From Candidatus Microgenomates bacterium (lineage in GTDB: Bacteria; Patescibacteria; Microgenomatia; JADHYG01), in the NCBI GenBank assembly GCA_016782545.1, contig JADHYG010000041.1:1-9198 (forward strand): a stretch of DNA of 9,198 nt, written 5' to 3'. This document shows, piece after piece, positions 5,075 to 9,198 of this stretch (positions are counted from its first letter, which is position 1; every line of letters starts with the position of its first letter). The notes under the pieces are model-generated. The model saw nothing but the letters and a program-made list of their open reading frames with translations, searched no databases and had not been told where the DNA came from. A program made the position numbers and the translations under genes.

Positions 5075-6727
5075 TTATTTTACCCCAAATAATGTCACCT
5101 GCTCACTCTCAAAAACCGGCTTTAAAAATGGGTATTTTGCTTCGTCAAAAACACCTTTTTCTTTTTCCTGCGGCCCGTAAAAAACATAGCCGACGCCATT
5201 CTCTTTCAAAAGAACCAAGGCCTCAGCCGAAGTCAGCCTTTGACTAAAAAATTGGTCAACAATCATCTTTTTCTTGTCAAAATCAACTGTTTCAGAATTA
5301 TGACCCAAATAAACAAAATTGCCGGCATGAGCAACAATATAGTTACCGGCTGTTTCTTCAGAAAAAACAACTTCTTCATCGCAGGTATTTTTTTCCAACC
5401 ATTTAATTGCCTTCCAGAAATCCTGCAATGGATACATGACCTGCGATGGATACGGCACTAAAGGCTGAGTGGCCACGGCCCGGGCATTAATAAAATCAAT
5501 TTGACCTTTAAAACTAACAATTGTTGCTGGTAAAGAAAATAAAAACACGAAAACAACAACAGGAATAAAAGCTTTTTTAGCTATCCGTTTAAGAAAAACA
5601 ACGGTTAAAATTGCTAAAGGCAAATGAACAGCCACTTGGAAAAAATAACTGACATCAAGTAAACCGGAAATTCTTAAAAAAATCATTCCCAAAGGCACAG
5701 TTAAAACCCAAGCAATAAGAGGATAAAACTTTGTTTCTTTTATTGTTAAAATAAGCCCTCCTATACCTAAAAATAAACTTGCGCCCATTCCCAAGCAAAA
5801 ATCTCTTATTGACCACTTCCACCGGGTTTGAGCAAATTTAGCAATTCCCTGCCAAGCTAAAGTAGAAGTGGCTGATTTAATACAAATAAGAGCCAGAAAA
5901 GAAAAAACAAAGAAAAATAAACTATAACTTAAATACTTGACAATATTATTTAAGGTATATTTCTGGATCAACAGCCTGCCAAGATAAAAAAGACTCAACC
6001 CTCCCCAAATTCCATAAACAACAATTAAGCTTGAGGGGTGGGTCATGCCCGCCACAAAGCCCAACAACGAAGCCGCCAAGACCAAACTTCCTTTAACCCT
6101 TGCTTTACCCTTAACCACCTGTATCCCTTTCAGTAGCAGCACTACCATCACCACTGTCAAAATATGACCCAAAAGAAAGTGAGGTAAATAAGTGGTTCTT
6201 TTTAAAACATCAAACTCCTGCCACCAATCAAAAAAACTCCAAACTTGCCAGCCTTCAACAGTCTTCACTATCCTGGGCAGACTTCCGGAAAAAGCAAAAA
6301 ACAAAAAAGCCGCTTTCCGCTCCAAAGAATGATTTAAAAATTGACCAATAAAAAAGTAGCCGGCAATCAGCCAAAAAACACCCAGAACAATCCTTAAAAA
6401 AAGATAAGTCATTTGAGAAGAAAAGCCTAAAAAACCACCTATTTTGCCAGTTAAAAGATAAAACATCTGTAAAAAAGCGCCTTTTTGAGGTTCAGTAGTC
6501 ACTTTATTTAAAACTGTCCATCTCCCCTCTTGGCCTTGATGCATTTTAGCAATGTAAAGATTGTAGTCATAAGTATAATTGTGCTCGCCCCAAACCAGAA
6601 TCCGGTCTTGGGGTAGATTTTTTCCTTGAAAAGATTCATAAACAGTCGGATAAATACTGACCACCATCAGCAAAAGAGATAAAAAACAAACAAAAAAAGT
6701 CTCTGATCGAAAAAAATTAAGTTTCAT
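5075..6727 (-). CDS. Polytopic GT-C-type membrane glycosyltransferase-like protein, paralog 2
   Basis: A 550-residue integral membrane protein sharing its whole architecture with the next gene downstream. It has an N-terminal helix (about 9-29), a first extracytoplasmic loop with YDYNLYIAKMHQGQEGRW (53-70), D54 as candidate catalytic acid, DWW (167-169), YLPHFLLGH (180-188), about ten hydrophobic segments to about 405, and a soluble tail. The tail carries YPLQDFWKAIKWLEKNT (432-448), TAGN, AHAGN (466-470) and GPQEK (518-522). Comparing the paralogs, loop and tail motifs are better kept than the helices. A role in transfer of lipid-linked sugar or in surface-glycan assembly is inferred from fold and neighbours; no substrate can be named. 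ATG 6727 is the only good start and has no Shine-Dalgarno site. A weak -10-like TAAAAT at 6739-6734 would give an almost leaderless mRNA. It is the first gene of the minus-strand pair and divergent from the 6841 gene. Confidence 0.84.
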   Translation of the reverse strand: MKLNFFRSETFFVCFLSLLLMVVSIYPTVYESFQGKNLPQDRILVWGEHNYTYDYNLYIAKMHQGQEGRWTVLNKVTTEPQKGAFLQMFYLLTGKIGGFLGFSSQMTYLFLRIVLGVFWLIAGYFFIGQFLNHSLERKAAFLFFAFSGSLPRIVKTVEGWQVWSFFDWWQEFDVLKRTTYLPHFLLGHILTVVMVVLLLKGIQVVKGKARVKGSLVLAASLLGFVAGMTHPSSLIVVYGIWGGLSLFYLGRLLIQKYTLNNIVKYLSYSLFFFVFSFLALICIKSATSTLAWQGIAKFAQTRWKWSIRDFCLGMGASLFLGIGGLILTIKETKFYPLIAWVLTVPLGMIFLRISGLLDVSYFFQVAVHLPLAILTVVFLKRIAKKAFIPVVVFVFLFSLPATIVSFKGQIDFINARAVATQPLVPYPSQVMYPLQDFWKAIKWLEKNTCDEEVVFSEETAGNYIVAHAGNFVYLGHNSETVDFDKKKMIVDQFFSQRLTSAEALVLLKENGVGYVFYGPQEKEKGVFDEAKYPFLKPVFESEQVTLFGVK

Positions 6728-6801
6728 AATTTTATTTTAACACAATCATTAATCAACCAAACGCCTGAAAAAAATTGGCCTTGTTATTCTTATTTAAATG
6801 C

Positions 6802-6830
6802 TTGACAAAAAAAAATACATCTGCTATTTT
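6802..6830 (+). promoter_or_regulatory. Sigma-70-type promoter for the anchored exoprotein gene
   Basis: TTGACA (6802-6807), a 17-base spacer and TATTTT (6825-6830) preceded by TGC (extended -10). Transcription would begin at about 6836-6838, three to five bases before the ATG at 6841, predicting a leaderless or nearly leaderless mRNA. It lies in the 113-bp divergent gap between the minus-strand pair and this gene. Confidence 0.75.
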
Positions 6831-6840
6831 AAATAGTATC

Positions 6841-7533
6841 ATGAATCAAGAAACAGAAAACAAACCTGATTTTGGCAAAATTATTGTTTTCACTTTTTTA
6901 GGACTTTTAATTTTGGGCGGCGTTGTTTTCGCTGGCATCCGCTTTTCTAAAAAAGAAGGCCAGCAAACTCTTCCTCAAGGAACTTATCTTGGTCCTGAAA
7001 ACAATCCTGCCGATCAACCGCCAACTGCTCCTTTAACTTTTACGACTGACCTGGGCACACCCTGGACGAGTTTTCAAGGCAAAGTTATCTCTTATACTTT
7101 CTCTCGTCCTGAAACTCTGCCTTTAGCTGTTTTTCCTGACGATGAAACTGATTCTGTTGCTGTAGTTTGGGGAAATATTCCTCCAGAACAAAATATTCTT
7201 TTGAATTTAGAATCTATCGAGGGTCGTAATCCTGACTATCTTGCAAAACCCAAAGAAGAATATGTTAGAAACTGGCATCAATATTTCTCTGGTTTAAAAG
7301 ATATCTCTTCTTTAACGACTTTTAAAAACTCAAATGGCCTCACTGGATATCGAGCAAGCTTTGTTAATACCGTTGATCAAACTCCTAATATTGACATCTT
7401 TTTTGAAGTCCCCGATAGAAATGATCTCATGATTCATATGGCTAATGGCATTTTGGATCCAGTTATCTTTGACCGCATTGTCGACAGTCTTAACATTGCT
7501 TCTCCCACCTCTACTCCTGCAGTCGCAGAATAA
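6841..7533 (+). CDS. Membrane-anchored extracytoplasmic protein of unknown function
   Basis: A 230-residue protein. A short charged N-terminus is followed by one hydrophobic helix (about 13-33, IIVFTFLGLLILGGVVFAGI), then RFSKKEG, so the bulk is probably outside. A Pro/Gly/Thr-rich linker (about 42-68) leads to a compact domain (about 70-218) with a beta-like pattern (GKVISYTF, DSVAVVWGNI, GYRASFV, IDIFFEV) and an end MIHMANGILDPVIFDRIVDSL resembling the last helix of PsbP/Mog1-like lipoprotein domains. That resemblance is only suggestive. There is no lipobox cysteine; the helix is an uncleaved anchor or signal. I use ATG 6841, not the TTG at 6775, because a strong promoter ends just before 6841 and the extra residues would lie upstream of the transcript. 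No Shine-Dalgarno site is visible. It is transcribed away from the GT-C pair. Confidence 0.8.
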   Translation: MNQETENKPDFGKIIVFTFLGLLILGGVVFAGIRFSKKEGQQTLPQGTYLGPENNPADQPPTAPLTFTTDLGTPWTSFQGKVISYTFSRPETLPLAVFPDDETDSVAVVWGNIPPEQNILLNLESIEGRNPDYLAKPKEEYVRNWHQYFSGLKDISSLTTFKNSNGLTGYRASFVNTVDQTPNIDIFFEVPDRNDLMIHMANGILDPVIFDRIVDSLNIASPTSTPAVAE

Positions 7534-7600
7534 ATTTACAGCCAGATCGACAAAATCAACCTTCATCTGCCAAAATCAAACATTAAATGAATCAAAAATA

Positions 7601-7609
7601 TGCTATAGT
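7601..7609 (+). promoter_or_regulatory. Possible extended -10 element TGCTATAGT
   Basis: TGC followed by TATAGT (7604-7609) is a fair extended -10 site; the -35 region (near 7581, CATTAA) is poor. Transcription from about 7616 would run through repeat copy C into the 7727 gene, and would begin on the ATG (7616-7618) of a 19-codon reading frame that spans the left part of the repeat and ends at 7675. The micro-ORF is probably incidental. Confidence 0.35.
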
Positions 7610-7633
7610 AATTCTATGGCTGAGACATTATTC

Positions 7634-7699
7634 GTCATGCTGAATTTATTTCAGCATCTTTTGATGGATTTTTAGATCCTGAATCAAGTTCAGGATGAC
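7634..7699. repeat. Dispersed GTCAT...ATGAC hairpin element, copy C
   Basis: The best preserved copy at 66 bp. It begins GTCATGCTGAA, has a hairpin ATGCTGAA / TTCAGCAT and a second hairpin ATCCTGAA / TTCAGGAT, and ends ATGAC. It lies between the anchored exoprotein stop and the last gene, 27 bases before its ATG, so its hairpins would be in the 3' or 5' untranslated RNA. Confidence 0.88.
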
Positions 7700-7716
7700 A
7701 TTTATGTCCCAGTTTA

Positions 7717-7726
7717 AAGGTTTGCC
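7717..7726 (+). promoter_or_regulatory. Weak Shine-Dalgarno AAAGG before ATG 7727
   Basis: AAAGG at 7716-7720 followed by six bases and ATG. It is the only start in the window with a recognisable ribosome-binding site and supports 7727 as the start of the last gene. Confidence 0.55.
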
Positions 7727-9198
7727 ATGAAAAAAAATCATTATTATCTGCTTATTCTCCTTTTCCTAGGACTTTTGGTCCGATTTTTCTTTGTTTCAAA
7801 TCCCGGTTTTGAAGCCGATGTAGCTTACTGGAAATCCTGGAGCTTGGCCGCCGCTGACAAAGGCACCATGTGGACGGTGACGCAAACCAATTACAATTAT
7901 CCACCGGTTTTTGTTTATCTTCTATGGATATTGGGCAAAATCTATTCTCTCTTTACCAACCCTCATGATTTCAATGCATTTTGGCAAAACACCAATATTT
8001 TATTCTTATTTCTGGTTAAATTAATTCCGATCATCTCGGATTTAATCATTGCTATTTTACTTTACTTTTTGGGTGAAAAACTTACCGCTAAAAAGGTCGG
8101 ACCCGCCCCCGACGTTTCGGGGGTAAATAGCCTCGCCGACCTTAAAAACAAATCCGACCTGGCTAAAAAATCTCTCCCCCTTCTGATGGCCGCTCTTTAT
8201 CTCTTTAATCCTGCCGTCATCTTAGACGGCAGTATTTGGGGTCAGGTTGATTCTTTTGGCGTCTTGATTTTTATGATTAGTCTTGTTTTTCTCTTTCTTA
8301 AAAAACCTTTCTGGTCCAGTCTTGTTTTCACCCTTGCCTTTCTTTTAAAATTGCAAAACATTATTTATATTCCCATTTTCTTTCTTTTTATTCTCCTGCG
8401 CTTTGGCAAAAAAACCTTTTTCAAAAGCCTGGCTGTTTCCATAGCTGCTTCTTTCTTGCTTTGTTTTGAATATTTTTTCAACCATCAAGGCGCAACCATC
8501 ATCAAACTAATGTTTCAAAATGCTGACTGGTTCCCCTATTTGTCTCTCAATAGCTATAATCTCTGGTGGATTGTTTCTGGGGCTAATGGGATGGGCGTTT
8601 CCGATAAAATCTTGACTTTGGGACTTGTCAATGCCAAAACTTTGGGATTGATTCTTTTTTCCGCTTCTTATCTATTGTGTCTGGGCTTGATTTTTAAAAG
8701 ATCCTCTTTTGAAAATCTGATCTTAAGCTGTGTTTTAGCGGTTTTTTCATTCTATTTATTACTCACTCAAGCTCATGAACGCTATATTTTCCCAGCGATT
8801 ATCTTTTTGATCATGCTTTTACCCTACTATCATAGACACAACTCTAAAATGAAAGGCTTTTGGAAGATTTTCTTTTTTAGCTTGACTGTGGCCAGTTTTT
8901 ATAATCTTCACAATGCTTTTATTCATTTTTACCCTCAAAACGGCCTGCCTCTTGTTAGCAGTCTAAATATTAAATTGCTAACAATGCTGTTTTCTCTTGC
9001 TAGTATCACTCTTTTCATTGGTTTGTTAATTTTTGTCTTTAAAAAACTTCATTCTCTTTTTCCTGTTTTATCATTAGGCTTTATTGTCTCCTCTTTGATT
9101 TTTCTTAACAGTAGTTATTTATTCAAAAGAAAAGTCAGTTTAACTAATCTCCGACCCATCAGCGAGATTTCTACTTTTGCCCCTTGCGCCAAAGACAT
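7727..9198 (+). CDS. Gpi18/PMT-like polytopic mannosyltransferase (GT-C fold), 3' end outside the window
   Basis: Open from ATG 7727 to the window edge (490 complete codons, no stop). It begins with a membrane helix (about 6-24), then GFEADVAYWKSW (27-38), where E29/D31 are the expected GT-C acidic residues. NYPP (57-60) follows, then KLIPIISDL (98-106), LFNPAVILDGSIWGQVDS (159-176), LKLQNIIYIP (207-216) and QAHERYIFPA (348-357). This order, with NP..I..S.WGQ.D and HERY, is typical of bacterial relatives of eukaryotic Gpi18/ALG mannosyltransferases that use polyprenyl-phosphate-linked sugar outside the membrane. I count roughly ten to twelve helices. The stretch from about 123 to 146, between two helices, is polar, partly GC-rich and coincides with an inserted palindrome. 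The part after residue 465 may start an extra C-terminal domain, unresolved here. The substrate is unproven. Confidence 0.85.
   Translation, partial: MKKNHYYLLILLFLGLLVRFFFVSNPGFEADVAYWKSWSLAAADKGTMWTVTQTNYNYPPVFVYLLWILGKIYSLFTNPHDFNAFWQNTNILFLFLVKLIPIISDLIIAILLYFLGEKLTAKKVGPAPDVSGVNSLADLKNKSDLAKKSLPLLMAALYLFNPAVILDGSIWGQVDSFGVLIFMISLVFLFLKKPFWSSLVFTLAFLLKLQNIIYIPIFFLFILLRFGKKTFFKSLAVSIAASFLLCFEYFFNHQGATIIKLMFQNADWFPYLSLNSYNLWWIVSGANGMGVSDKILTLGLVNAKTLGLILFSASYLLCLGLIFKRSSFENLILSCVLAVFSFYLLLTQAHERYIFPAIIFLIMLLPYYHRHNSKMKGFWKIFFFSLTVASFYNLHNAFIHFYPQNGLPLVSSLNIKLLTMLFSLASITLFIGLLIFVFKKLHSLFPVLSLGFIVSSLIFLNSSYLFKRKVSLTNLRPISEISTFAPCAKD
8093..8143. repeat. In-frame GC-rich nested palindrome inside the mannosyltransferase gene
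   Basis: The outer stem is AAGGTCGG (8093-8100) / CCGACCTT (8136-8143). The inner stem is CCCCCGA (8106-8112) / TCGGGGG (8117-8123) with loop CGTT. The 51 bp equal 17 codons exactly (residues 123-139) and keep the frame open. CCGACCT occurs again at 8154-8160. The inner hairpin resembles the intergenic hairpin at 1799-1818, so it may be the same sort of small element landing in a cytoplasmic or external loop. Confidence 0.8.

Noticed and set aside
6775..6840. N-terminal extension of the anchored exoprotein from TTG 6775
   Set aside because: It overlaps the promoter (6802-6830) that would drive the gene, and the signal-anchor layout is complete from ATG 6841.
7445..7675. Plus-strand reading frame ending in repeat copy C
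   Set aside because: It mostly overlaps the end of the anchored exoprotein gene in another frame, and its tail is simply the translation of the repeat element.
8093..8143. Frameshift or stop in the last gene at the GC-rich palindrome (TAAATAG is visible)
   Set aside because: In the gene's frame the bases read GTA-AAT-AGC, so there is no stop. The frame is open from 7727 to the window end.

Overview
This AT-rich bacterial window uses TGA as a true stop codon (the acyltransferase gene and one membrane gene both end in TGA). It most resembles a genome of the Candidate Phyla Radiation (Patescibacteria), perhaps Microgenomates. That placement is inferred from three things: the style of the GT-C membrane glycosyltransferases, the GTCAT...ATGAC hairpin repeats between genes, and the scarcity of Shine-Dalgarno sites. 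No rRNA, tRNA, CRISPR array or recognisable insertion sequence was seen.

Layout. (1) Positions 1-1646, plus strand: the 3' part of a left-handed beta-helix acyltransferase, overlapping by ATGA with a DegT/DnrJ/EryC1/StrS sugar aminotransferase. Together they look like an amino-sugar modification pair. (2) Positions 1647-2231: a gene-free 585-bp stretch dense with repeats. It holds two copies of a GTCAT...ATGAC element, three short GC-rich hairpins, a palindrome with a 20-bp tandem triplet grown from its arm, a 13-bp inverted repeat enclosing one element copy, and a 14-bp tandem triplet in which each unit carries a TTGACA box. The last of these feeds a good -10 box. (3) Positions 2232-3140, plus: a PaaX-like regulator with a Cas2-like ferredoxin domain, bracketed by two related palindromes. 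(4) Positions 3325-6727, minus: two tandem paralogous GT-C-type integral membrane proteins of 550-555 residues. (5) Positions 6841-7533, plus and divergent: a small secreted protein anchored by an N-terminal membrane segment, with a strong promoter just before its ATG. (6) Positions 7534-7726: a third repeat copy. (7) Positions 7727-9198, plus: a Gpi18/PMT-like polytopic mannosyltransferase running off the right edge, with a GC-rich nested hairpin lying in frame inside its coding sequence.

The common theme is cell-surface glycan work. The first two genes would modify activated sugars in the cytoplasm. The three polytopic proteins are candidates for transferring lipid-linked sugars on the outer face of the membrane. 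The regulator and the anchored protein have no assigned targets. The most unusual signals are the regulator gene with its paired palindromes and triplicated -35 box, and the in-frame palindrome in the last gene.
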